Source: Algoriphagus locisalis
Lineage (GTDB): Bacteria; Bacteroidota; Bacteroidia; Cytophagales; Cyclobacteriaceae
DNA length: 64,000 nt
Assembly (NCBI RefSeq): GCF_900116615.1
Contig: NZ_FPBF01000003.1
Coordinates: 558,001-622,000, forward strand
Reading direction: 5' to 3'
The notes below the pieces were generated by a model. That model was not told the origin of the DNA, made no database searches, and was given only the letters and a program-made list of their open reading frames with translations. This document shows positions 1 through 7,711 of this stretch, piece after piece (within the stretch, counting starts at the first letter, position 1; every line of letters begins with the position of its first letter). A program made the position numbers and the translations under genes.

Positions 1-765
1 ATCAATGAATCCGGCACCAATCTGATAGCTACCAATCGGTCTTTGTCTGCACATCCTGAAGCGCTTAAGCGTCTGTTTGGAGCCAAAATCAAGCAACTTG
101 ATCATGAAGGCAGCGGCTATTACCTCAATCCCACAGACAAAAAACTCTTCACCAGATTTGAGCAGCAAGAACTGCTATTCTGGAAATTCAATCTGGGATT
201 ATATGACTTTGAATCCGCGGATGAGCAAAAACTGCCTATCTACACTCCGGGAAGACCTGGTCCCCCAGAGAAAATCGGTGGCCACGAACCCTCAGGCTAT
301 CATGCAGTTGGCATAAAAAAACACGCCAAAAGCAACGCCATTCTTCTGCCGATCAATCTGGGTAAACTGTATTATCTACATGGGTATGAGCAGCATAAAA
401 ATATTCTATTGGATCTGATTGACTATACCTTTCCTGAGGTAAATGACTTGATCGTCACCGACTCACATCAACGTGTAGAAGCCATATTACAAGAGTATGC
501 CCGGAATATCCCGGAAAATCATGCTAGCGAAACCATGGAAGGGATGATTCTTCATTTAGTTAATCTCACAGGATTCAGTGGCAATACGTATTTCAGCCCA
601 TTACCCATCTACCAAACAAACTTTAAGATTAAAACCGGCTTTGCACCCAGCCGGATATGGAGTATGATTGATGGGAACGATATTATCTTCAGTTATGAGG
701 ATGGTTACACTTCATTTGAGGTGGAAAAACTGGGAGATTATGAAGGCATCGTGATCGAGCGTTAA
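1..765 (+). CDS. Glycoside hydrolase-like protein, C-terminal fragment (gene starts before the window)
   Basis: The frame is open from base 1 to the TAA at 763-765, so this is the 3' end of a longer gene; the first ATG/TTG inside the fragment is not the true start. The visible part is about 254 residues. It resembles the C-terminal half of large putative glycoside hydrolases with a beta-galactosidase-type trimerisation (glutamine-amidotransferase-like) domain: a stretch reading LPINLGKLYYLHGYEQH, a segment around VNLTGFSGNTYF, and a final beta-rich domain ending in DYEGIVIE. In that family these domains follow a catalytic TIM barrel, which would lie upstream of the window. The catalytic residues are not visible, so substrate and activity cannot be stated. 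Family assignment is by recognition of motif order only. Confidence 0.6.
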   Translation: MNESGTNLIATNRSLSAHPEALKRLFGAKIKQLDHEGSGYYLNPTDKKLFTRFEQQELLFWKFNLGLYDFESADEQKLPIYTPGRPGPPEKIGGHEPSGYHAVGIKKHAKSNAILLPINLGKLYYLHGYEQHKNILLDLIDYTFPEVNDLIVTDSHQRVEAILQEYARNIPENHASETMEGMILHLVNLTGFSGNTYFSPLPIYQTNFKIKTGFAPSRIWSMIDGNDIIFSYEDGYTSFEVEKLGDYEGIVIER

Positions 766-870
766 TGATAGAAGCTAAGTACTAGGAAACTTTAAACCTC
801 AGAATAGACCAGGCGCAGGCCTCGGCGTTATTTGTTTTGTTTTTATCTTTAACAAACAACACCCACCAAC

Positions 871-1662
871 ATGAGCAAAGTAATCTTTGACAGTGCAATC
901 TCCCTTGACGGTTTTTTTGCAGGGGAAGACAGAAGCCCAAGCAATCCTATGGGCGGAATCTCTCCGAAAATCCATGGTTGGATGCATAACCCGCATTATG
1001 CATTAGCAAATCTACTACGGCTTCAAACCGCTTCAAAATCAGTCGCTATGCTTCACTTTTCGCTCTCGCCGTAGCGGTGCTACGACTCGTTCTCCAAAGT
1101 AACTGATTTTCTTGCAGTTTGAACCCTCGCTACGAATCCTAATGCATAGTCCGGGTATAAACAAAAGGCCTTTTGGAAACACATCAAAATGGAAGGCGGA
1201 ACAGAATCCGGCAAGGACAGTGAACTGATCGATGCGGTGTTTGCTCGCACCGGCGCTTACATTATGGGAAAACGGATGTTTGAAGAAGGCGAGGTCGTCT
1301 GGGCAGAGGATCTTTATGAAGCGGATGTGTATGTACTGACACATGAAAAGCAGGAACCATGGGTTCAAAAGGGCTCAACCACGTTTTATTTTATCAATGA
1401 CGGATTGGATAGCGCGTTGGAAAAAGCAAGACAATCTGCCAATGGAAAGGATATCCGGATTCAAGGTGGCGCCGAAACCATTCAGCAATTCCTGAATGCA
1501 GGACTTGTGGATGAGTTTTTCATTCATATTGCACCTGTATTCTTAGGCAAAGGTATCCGGCTATTTGAGGGAATGAACCCTGAAATCTATGATTTCGAAA
1601 TCACTGAAGTCATCCCATCAGATCTTACCACACACCTGAGATACATGCTGAAGAAGAAATAA
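871..1662 (+). pseudogene. Dihydrofolate reductase family (RibD C-terminal-like) gene, split by an insertion
   Basis: The 5' part (from ATG 871) encodes the family start MSKVIFDSAISLDGFFAG and reads as far as GWMH. The 3' part (open from 1150, with its own ATG at 1189) encodes KQKAFWKH, then a RibD-like core with GAYIMGKRMFEEGE, the RIQGGAETIQQFL nucleotide-site region and the terminal VDEFFIHIAPVFLGKGIRLFE. Between them lies a 171-bp palindromic element (990-1160) with in-frame stops at 1072-1074 and 1147-1149. The halves are in the same frame. Removing the element with one ATAA flank restores an uninterrupted 206-codon protein, the normal size for this family. Related proteins are NADPH-dependent reductases of mostly unknown substrate. 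The 3' half could still be translated from ATG 1189, but without the N-terminal cofactor strand it is probably inactive. Confidence 0.85.
990..1160. mobile_element. 171-bp palindromic MITE-like / REP-like insertion
   Basis: The two ends are inverted copies: the left end starts CCCGCATTATGCATTAG and the reverse complement of the right end starts CCCGGACTATGCATTAG. Imperfect complementarity continues inward (shared TTCAAAC and AAAATCAGT blocks). The centre is an exact hairpin CGTAGC-GGT-GCTACG at 1070-1084. ATAA flanks both sides (986-989 and 1157-1160) and may be a 4-bp target duplication. The element contains no gene, so it could only move with a transposase supplied in trans. It is a multiple of three in length, but its stop codons break the host gene. 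Confidence 0.75.
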
Positions 1663-1713
1663 AAAAAGATTATAAGAATGATACCCCATAATAAAACCCC
1701 ACTTCCCAATACC

Positions 1714-2106
1714 ATGAATCCTGCGATCCAAGATTACCACCAAAAGCTTTCAACCAAAGATCGAAAGGTTTGTGATCTTTTGGCAAAAACTCTGGATGAG
1801 GAATTGAGCGATGCGGAAAGCAAGATTTGGCATGCTCATCCCGTTTGGTTTTTGGATGGAAATCCAATTGTGGGATACAGCAAACAAAAAGCCGGAATCC
1901 GTTTGATGTTTTGGAGCGGGGCGGATTTTGGTGAGAAAAAGCTGAAAGCAGGCACTGGTAAATTCAAAGATGCTTCCATTTTTTATAATTTAGTAGAACA
2001 AATTGAAGTGAATGAATTACGAAATTGGCTAAGGAAATCACGGGATATCCAGTGGGATTATAAAAACATTGTAAAAAGAAAAGGGCTTCTTGAGAAGCTC
2101 AAATAG
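1714..2106 (+). CDS. DUF1801 domain-containing protein
   Basis: The product is about 130 residues if translation starts at ATG 1714 (MNPAIQDYHQKL), which matches the usual N-terminus of this family better than the in-frame ATG at 1678. Recognisable features are the IQDYHQKLSTKDRKVCDLL opening, the IWHAHPVWFLDGNPIVGYS segment and the GIRLMFWSGADF strand. DUF1801 proteins are small soluble cytoplasmic proteins of the YdhG type. Some bind metal or iron-chaperone partners, but no function can be assigned here. It lies 24 bases before a DUF2200 gene on the same strand, and both follow the disrupted reductase gene, so the three may be co-transcribed. No promoter or terminator is evident between them. 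Confidence 0.8.
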   Translation: MNPAIQDYHQKLSTKDRKVCDLLAKTLDEELSDAESKIWHAHPVWFLDGNPIVGYSKQKAGIRLMFWSGADFGEKKLKAGTGKFKDASIFYNLVEQIEVNELRNWLRKSRDIQWDYKNIVKRKGLLEKLK

Positions 2107-2130
2107 CTAGTTCAAATTAAAACTTAACCT

Positions 2131-2496
2131 ATGGTAACGACACCAGAACACGACGAGCGGATGGCCAAAATGACTTTTTCTTCTGTTTATCCGCACTATG
2201 TCACCAAAGTTGAAAAAAAAGGCAGAACCAAAGAGGAATTGCATCAGGTCATCGAGTGGCTGACGGGATTTGATGAGAAAAAAATCCAAGAATTGATCAC
2301 AGCCAAAGTCACCTTTGCTACTTTTTTTTCCGAAGCCAAGCTGAACCGGAATGCAAGCCTGATCACAGGATTAATCTGTGGCTATCGTGTAGAGGAAATC
2401 GAGACTCCGCTCACTCAGCAAGTCAGGTATTTGGATAAGTTGGTGGATGAGCTGGCAAAAGGCAAAAAAATGGAGAAAATCTTGAGATCGGAATAA
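2131..2496 (+). CDS. DUF2200 domain-containing protein
   Basis: This is a 121-residue soluble protein that appears to span the whole family length. It carries the typical opening [18 protein letters not shown], the central [14 protein letters not shown] helix and the [18 protein letters not shown] segment. The end is basic. The family is common in environmental and enteric bacteria and has no established function. It has no signal peptide or membrane segment. It is probably transcribed with the DUF1801 gene 24 bases upstream. Confidence 0.85.
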   Translation: MVTTPEHDERMAKMTFSSVYPHYVTKVEKKGRTKEELHQVIEWLTGFDEKKIQELITAKVTFATFFSEAKLNRNASLITGLICGYRVEEIETPLTQQVRYLDKLVDELAKGKKMEKILRSE

Positions 2497-2995
2497 GTAA
2501 GTAGAACCAGTTGTTTTTAGCAGCATATTTCCCCAATTAAAATAAGTGCTAGTTCGGAGCCAGAATCACTAATTCTCCAAGGCTAACCTACCATTTTTTA
2601 GACCTTCGAAAATAATTTTAATGTACTGCAACTTTTTTTCTAGAAAAAAATCTGGTGATCTGCGTCTGTTTTTCTGGCAAAAGCCAAGAACTATCAGATA
2701 AAATATTCAAAAGCTCAAAAGCTATTAATTAATTTTTTTATATAAGTAGTGATTTTTTATCAGCATTATTAAGACATTATTAAGATTTAACGCAACCATT
2801 GCCTTATTTTTTTACGTAAAAGCATCACAAGGACTAGTTCTTTTGATATAAGTCTTTAAAAGTTGGCGTGGTTTTGGTTTTAGTATGCATGCATCCTTTT
2901 TATAGAAATTTGCATCTACTTAAGAGGAAGCCTTAGAAAGCCAACTACCTGAAAGAAGTACCGAACCAATTATTTAATCACTAAAACCACATATT
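2497..2995. other. 499-bp non-coding gap upstream of the DUF6600 gene
   Basis: The gap is A+T-rich and contains no convincing gene on either strand. The exact palindrome TTTTTTTCTAGAAAAAAA at 2633-2650 could form a weak hairpin, but it is A/T only and lies about 137 bases after the DUF2200 stop. The last 120 bases form a probable long 5' leader of the gene at 2996. No clear TANNTTTG promoter was found. Confidence 0.5.
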
Positions 2996-4387
2996 ATGAA
3001 AACGCTACAAGTACCACAATGGATGAGAAACTTGATGATGGGCTTCGTCGCTTTGCTTTGGCTTAGCCCATCTCAAGCCTCAGCAGATGAGATGAACGGT
3101 GTCTCATTTCAAGTTTTCTATGACGAGCTGATGCCTTATGGGGATTGGGTGAAAGACGCCCGGTATGGTTATGTATGGCTACCAGCGGTTCATAATGAAT
3201 TCCACCCGTATGGAACAAACGGTCACTGGGTAATGACTAATTACGGCAATACCTGGGTCTCTGATTACGACTGGGGCTGGGCAGCATTCCACTACGGAAG
3301 ATGGTATTTTGATGACAACTATCAGAGCTGGGCATGGATTCCGGATTACGACTGGGGACCTGCTTGGGTGGACTGGAGAACTGGAGGCGGATACTACGGT
3401 TGGGCGCCAATGGGACCTGGCTTCACTGTTAGCGTAAGAATAAACATGCCATCCTTCTATTGGGTTTTTGTTCCTCAAAATAGATTCGTGTACCACAATG
3501 TTTATAGCTATTGCGTACCAAGAGCCAGACGTGTGAATATCTATAATAACACCACTATCATTAATAACACCATTGTGTATAACAACAACAGATACTATGG
3601 CGGACCAGCACGAAGGGAAATAGAGCGTGTGACCAAAAGATCATATCCTGAGCGCAGAATAGAAAACAGCAGGGCTCCTGGAAGAACTGTAGCTTCAAGA
3701 AATGCTGTGAGTGCTTACAGACCTGATTTGCAAACCGCAAGAGGAACTACCACAGCGGCCAGACCTTCTAGAGTTTTATCTTCAGGACAAGCTAGAACTC
3801 AACCTGCAAATGTTCCATCAAGAGGAAACAGTAGAACGGAATCTGTATCTGGAAGATCTGATAATTCGGGTGTGAGAACTGTAACTCCTTCATCAAGAGG
3901 TGGAGAGTTTAAAACTGAGCCTTACTCAGGAAGTCAAACTAGATCTACGGCGCCAACTAGACAAAGCGCAGGAACTCTGAACAACTCCAGAAGCTCTGAA
4001 ACCAGATCTACTGCACCGTCTAGCAGACAGCCTCAGACTAGATCAACGCCTGCGAGAACCCAGAGCTCAGCTCCGACTCAACGATCCAATGAATCTAGAA
4101 CTCAGCCTGCACCTACCCAGCGGTCAACACAGCCGAGAACACAATCTGCTCCGGCACAGCGCTCGACACAACCGAGAACGCAGTCTGCTCCTTCTAGATC
4201 AAAGGCTCCTGAAGTAAAGAGCGCTCCTGCTAGATCTACGCAGTCTAGAACTCAGCCGTCTTCAAGTAGATCTGCGCCGCAGGTAAAAAGTACTCCTTCA
4301 AGATCTTCTACTCCTACTAAGAGTAGTAGCAGAACAAGCAGTAGTTCTTCATCTAGAAGCAGTGGAAACTCCAGAGGAAATAATTAA
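2996..4387 (+). CDS. Secreted DUF6600-type protein with tryptophan-rich repeats and a low-complexity Ser/Arg/Thr tail
   Basis: The 463-residue product starts with a signal peptide (hydrophobic stretch about residues 12-28, then ASA). Residues 35-165 contain tandem Trp/Tyr/Gly-rich units of the type YGDWV, GHWVMTNYGNTW, WAAFHYGRWYFDD and WAWIPDYDWGPAWV, the pattern of DUF6600 proteins. The Asn-rich stretch at about 180-200 is followed by about 250 residues made almost only of Ser, Arg, Thr, Pro, Ala and Gln. These include near-repeats of RSTQPRTQSAPAQ and end in poly-Ser. The tail is probably disordered and strongly basic, which would suit binding to polysaccharide, nucleic acid or other envelope polymers (inference). 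A strong terminator follows 24 bases after the stop. The function is unknown. Confidence 0.8.
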   Translation: MKTLQVPQWMRNLMMGFVALLWLSPSQASADEMNGVSFQVFYDELMPYGDWVKDARYGYVWLPAVHNEFHPYGTNGHWVMTNYGNTWVSDYDWGWAAFHYGRWYFDDNYQSWAWIPDYDWGPAWVDWRTGGGYYGWAPMGPGFTVSVRINMPSFYWVFVPQNRFVYHNVYSYCVPRARRVNIYNNTTIINNTIVYNNNRYYGGPARREIERVTKRSYPERRIENSRAPGRTVASRNAVSAYRPDLQTARGTTTAARPSRVLSSGQARTQPANVPSRGNSRTESVSGRSDNSGVRTVTPSSRGGEFKTEPYSGSQTRSTAPTRQSAGTLNNSRSSETRSTAPSSRQPQTRSTPARTQSSAPTQRSNESRTQPAPTQRSTQPRTQSAPAQRSTQPRTQSAPSRSKAPEVKSAPARSTQSRTQPSSSRSAPQVKSTPSRSSTPTKSSSRTSSSSSSRSSGNSRGNN

Positions 4388-4410
4388 GCTCAAACCAAAC
4401 CTAATAGAAA

Positions 4411-4439
4411 AGGGTAGCCACATGGCTATCCTTTTTTTT
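4411..4439 (+). terminator. Rho-independent terminator of the DUF6600 gene
   Basis: The stem GGGTAGCC/GGCTATCC (one G-U pair) has an ACAT loop and is followed by eight T residues. It lies 24 bases after the stop codon at 4385-4387. Confidence 0.85.
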
Positions 4440-4582
4440 GTTTATTGACTATTCATCTTGAGAATATTTGGAGGGAATACAACAACCCATTTAGCCAAAT
4501 AAAATTCCGAATTGAGCTTTTTGTCTATCTTTGCAGCTTGTTTTCAACAAACGCGGCTTCAGTCGCCAAACCTATTCACACC

Positions 4583-6112
4583 TTGAAACAATACTTCAAC
4601 CTTTTCGATTTCAGCCAAAGAGTAGATTATAAAACGGAAGTTCTTTCTGGACTTACCGTAGCCATGGCCTTGATTCCTGAGGCAGTAGCTTTTGCTTTTA
4701 TCGCTGGACTTTCTCCGCTTACAGGACTTTACGCCGCATTTATGATGGGGCTGGTAACCTCAATTCTCGGCGGTAGACCAGGTATGATCTCTGGAGCAAC
4801 TGGTGCAGTCGCTGTTGTGATCGTTACTTTGGCTGCTACTCATGGAGTGGAATATGTATTTGCCGCTGTAGTTTTAGCAGGAATTTTACAGGTTTCTGCT
4901 GGAGCTTTGAAGCTTGGCAAACTCATGCGTTTGGTGCCACATCCTGTTATTTTCGGATTTGTCAATGGACTTGCGATCATCATTTTCATGTCTCAATTGG
5001 ATCAATTCAAAGACGGAAATGGCAACTGGCTTACCGGAAATACCATGTACATTCTAGTAGGATTGGTATTGCTGACCATGTTAATCATCTGGGGTTTACC
5101 AAAACTCACCAAAGCAGTACCTTCTTCCCTTACCGCAATTCTAGTGGTATTTGGAGTAGTTAGTCTGCTAAATCTTGATACAAAAACTGTAGGAGATATG
5201 GCCAGCATACAAGGTGGCTTCCCTCCTTTTCACCTTCCTGCGGTTCCTTTAACCTGGGAAACTTTACAAATCATCTTCCCATATGCAGCGATCGTAGCTG
5301 GAGTTGGTTTGATAGAGAGTTTGCTGACACTGAATATCATCGACGAAATCACCGAAACCCGAGGTCGTGGAAACAAAGAGGCAATAGCTCAAGGTATTGC
5401 TAACATGCTTTCAGGTGTATTCTCAGGAATGGGTGGATGTGCGATGATCGGTCAGAGTTTGATCAATATTTCTTCTGGAGCACGAGCGAGACTTTCCGGA
5501 ATTGTGGCAGCGGTGATGTTGCTAGTATTTATCATGTTTGGTTCAAGTTTGATCGAGCAGGTTCCAATGGCTGCGTTGACAGGTTTGATGATCATGGTAT
5601 CTATCGGAACTTTCGAATGGGCTAGTCTTAGAACCTTCACTAAAATGCCAAAATCAGACGTATTCTTGATGGTTTTGGTAACCCTGATTACCGCCTTCCT
5701 TCACAATCTAGCTTTGGCAGTATTGGTAGGCGTAATCCTGGCAGCCTTATTTTTCGCTTGGGATAATGCGAAAAGAATCCGTGCTAGAAAGAATATCGAT
5801 GAAAACGGAGTGAAACATTACGAGATGTTTGGTCCACTTTTCTTTGGATCTATTTCTGCCTTCAACGAGAAATTTGATGTGCTAAACGATCCTGCAGAAG
5901 TGATTATTGATTTCCAGGAAAGCCGTGTAGTGGATATGTCAGCGATTGAAGCTTTGAACAAACTGACTGAGCGATATCATAAGGTTGGCAAAAAAGTCCA
6001 CCTAAAGCATCTTAGCCCTGATTGTAGAAGGCTTTTGGAAAATGCAGACGAGCTGATCGACATCAATGTGATCGAAGATCCAACGTATAAGTTAGCGGTT
6101 GATAAGGTTTGA
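4583..6112 (+). CDS. SulP family inorganic anion transporter with C-terminal STAS domain
   Basis: This is an inner-membrane transporter for sulfate, bicarbonate or a related anion. The family signature GLTVAMALIPEAVAFAFIAGL lies near the N-terminus and is followed by about ten hydrophobic segments, including SGATGAVAVVIVTLAA and the conserved GRGNKEAIAQGIANM / GGCAMIGQSLINI region. The last 90 residues form a STAS domain (AEVIIDFQESRVVDMSAIEAL). The start is uncertain. The frame is open back to a TTG at 4445, but the conserved protein begins around MKQYFNLFDFSQRV, so TTG 4583 (509 residues) is preferred; the next ATG would cut into the first membrane helix. The anion specificity cannot be read from sequence. 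A dispersed repeat and a bidirectional terminator follow. Confidence 0.85.
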   Translation: MKQYFNLFDFSQRVDYKTEVLSGLTVAMALIPEAVAFAFIAGLSPLTGLYAAFMMGLVTSILGGRPGMISGATGAVAVVIVTLAATHGVEYVFAAVVLAGILQVSAGALKLGKLMRLVPHPVIFGFVNGLAIIIFMSQLDQFKDGNGNWLTGNTMYILVGLVLLTMLIIWGLPKLTKAVPSSLTAILVVFGVVSLLNLDTKTVGDMASIQGGFPPFHLPAVPLTWETLQIIFPYAAIVAGVGLIESLLTLNIIDEITETRGRGNKEAIAQGIANMLSGVFSGMGGCAMIGQSLINISSGARARLSGIVAAVMLLVFIMFGSSLIEQVPMAALTGLMIMVSIGTFEWASLRTFTKMPKSDVFLMVLVTLITAFLHNLALAVLVGVILAALFFAWDNAKRIRARKNIDENGVKHYEMFGPLFFGSISAFNEKFDVLNDPAEVIIDFQESRVVDMSAIEALNKLTERYHKVGKKVHLKHLSPDCRRLLENADELIDINVIEDPTYKLAVDKV

Positions 6113-6156
6113 TTTTTAACCGCAAAGATTCGCAGAGGATTTCGCAGAGGGCACAG
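6113..6156 (+). repeat. Dispersed intergenic repeat, copy 1
   Basis: This 44-bp sequence follows the sulP stop directly. It begins TTTTTAACCGCAAAG and ends GCAGAGGGCACAG. A diverged copy lies inverted at 50114-50155. Both copies are intergenic and adjacent to terminators. Confidence 0.6.
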
Positions 6157-6191
6157 AACGAGTATCCTTATACGCAGGTAAACTAATAACA

Positions 6192-6231
6192 GCAAAAAGG
6201 GAAGTCAATCGACTTCCCTTTTTGCTTTTTT
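6192..6231. terminator. Bidirectional terminator between sulP and the serine hydrolase gene
   Basis: A perfect 15-bp stem (GCAAAAAGGGAAGTC at 6192-6206, loop AATC, complement to 6225) is followed by T residues on the plus strand. The stem's own A/T end gives a U-rich end on the minus strand, so it can serve both convergent genes. Confidence 0.85.
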
Positions 6232-6235
6232 AGCC

Positions 6236-6258
6236 TCCGTTCGTGTCACACGAACGGA
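6236..6258. repeat. Perfect 10-bp inverted repeat next to the terminator
   Basis: TCCGTTCGTG and CACGAACGGA are separated by TCA. It lies 42 bases from the end of the minus-strand hydrolase gene and has no T-tract of its own. It may be part of a composite termination site or a protein-binding palindrome. Confidence 0.5.
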
Positions 6259-6299
6259 TTAAGAATAAAAAACCTATTCTCGAATCCCAAACCGGCCTA

Positions 6300-7583
6300 C
6301 TATTCAATCGCAGCAAAAACCATCTGCCTGAATTTCCATCCAGACTCATCCCCCGTACCACCTTGGGTTTGTTTCATCAAAATGCCAATCGTATTGGTCA
6401 CTGGATCCGCAAAATACTGTGTATTGAAGTATCCTCCCCAGTCAAAAGTCCCTAGACTTCCAATTCCTCCCTGAGCTACACCATTTTCATCTACCAGTCC
6501 AAACGCTAGCCCATAATCTTTACCCCCATTTCCGAGCAAATCACCAACTTGGTTGCTCATTATTGCCTTTATGGTCGTAGGACTCAGGAATCTAGTACCA
6601 TTATAGGAACCTCCATTCAGGTACATTTGAAGAAATTTCGCATAATCTTCTGCCGTAGATGAAAGGCCTGCTCCCCCGGAGAAAAATGTCTTTGCACCAG
6701 TTTTTGGATAATCAGGATCATAGAAAGTCACCGGAAAAGCCTCCCACTTATTATTCACTTTTCTATGAATTGTCACTAGCTTTTTTCCTTGAGCTTCATT
6801 GAGGTAAAAACCAGTGTTTTTCATTCCCATAGGATCAAAAATCCGCGTTTGAAGAAACTCATCAAATGGCATTCCTGAAACAACTTCTATGAAATAGCCC
6901 AGCACATCCAGTCCTTCACTGTAGGTGTACTTGGTGCCTGGCTCATGATGAAGTGGTAACTTAGCGAGCTTTTTAATGTTATCGCCAATTTTCACAGGCT
7001 CTGTAGTGAAAAGATCAACGATCCCAGCTTTTTGGTAGATCATTTTCATCTGCTCATTCCCATCAATCATCCCATAACCGATCCCAGATGTATGAGTAAT
7101 GAGATGTCTGATGGTAATTTCACGTGGAGAGGGTCTGGTAGAATAGGAAGAATCTCCATACCGAAATCCTACTAAAATCTGAGGGTTGGCAAACTCAGGA
7201 ATATACTTAGAGATAGGATCATCCAACCTGAATTTACCTTCTTCCCACAGCATCATGACAGCAGTAGAAGTAATCGCTTTGGACTGGGAGGCAATTCTAA
7301 AGATTTGGTCTTTGGCCATCTTGGTTCCAGAAGATACATCTGCCAAACCTTTCGCCTCATGATAGACAATCTTGCCGTCTTTGACAATCAAAGCGACAAG
7401 TCCAGGAACCTGATTATCAGCAAGGGTTTGATCCAGCATCTGATCAATTCTATCCAAGCGCTCAGCAGAAACACCTGAAAGCGGTTGTTTCCCAACTGGA
7501 GTAAGAATAGTGGATGGGCTTTGAGCAAAAATAGCTACGCTCAATAGCATTAAGCAGCTAAATAAGCCGAGGTGCTTTTTCAT
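6300..7583 (-). CDS. Exported serine hydrolase, class C beta-lactamase/DD-peptidase-like
   Basis: This 427-residue protein has a signal peptide (residues 1-20, ending AIFAQ). Its beta-lactamase fold shows the active-site tetrad S99-Q-S-K102 in IFRIASQSKAIT. The second motif position is Y221-S-E223, where class C enzymes have Y-x-N. HTSGIGYG and GAGLSSTAEDYAKF are typical of the group once called PBP4* or esterase EstB-like hydrolases. The protein should act in the periplasm on an ester, amide or peptide bond. True beta-lactamase activity is not implied, because family members include esterases and D-aminopeptidases. It is a single gene with its own promoter region and a terminator shared with sulP. 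Confidence 0.85.
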   Translation of the reverse strand: MKKHLGLFSCLMLLSVAIFAQSPSTILTPVGKQPLSGVSAERLDRIDQMLDQTLADNQVPGLVALIVKDGKIVYHEAKGLADVSSGTKMAKDQIFRIASQSKAITSTAVMMLWEEGKFRLDDPISKYIPEFANPQILVGFRYGDSSYSTRPSPREITIRHLITHTSGIGYGMIDGNEQMKMIYQKAGIVDLFTTEPVKIGDNIKKLAKLPLHHEPGTKYTYSEGLDVLGYFIEVVSGMPFDEFLQTRIFDPMGMKNTGFYLNEAQGKKLVTIHRKVNNKWEAFPVTFYDPDYPKTGAKTFFSGGAGLSSTAEDYAKFLQMYLNGGSYNGTRFLSPTTIKAIMSNQVGDLLGNGGKDYGLAFGLVDENGVAQGGIGSLGTFDWGGYFNTQYFADPVTNTIGILMKQTQGGTGDESGWKFRQMVFAAIE

Positions 7584-7652
7584 AGGTTGTGGGTTTGATT
7601 GAAGAGTAAATTAGGAAATCTCTCGTAAAAATCTACCCTGCTCAAATGAATC

Positions 7653-7690
7653 AAAAAAGACAGGCCGATGAAAATTCATCGGCCTGTCTT
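7653..7690 (-). terminator. Terminator of the HtrA gene (minus strand)
   Basis: A perfect stem AAGACAGGCCGATGAA (7657-7672) with an AA loop is followed on the minus strand by a T-run (plus-strand A-run 7653-7658). It lies 22 bases beyond the stop at 7712. Confidence 0.9.
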
Positions 7691-7711
7691 ATTCTACTAT
7701 TTAATTTTGGA

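Noticed and set aside
1039..1368. Minus-strand frame across the palindromic element
   Set aside because: It is antisense to the reductase halves and the element, with no recognised domain.
4445..4582. Longer N-terminus of the SulP transporter
   Set aside because: It begins 58 bases after the upstream stop and just after the terminator, and is not similar to the family; the conserved protein begins near 4583.
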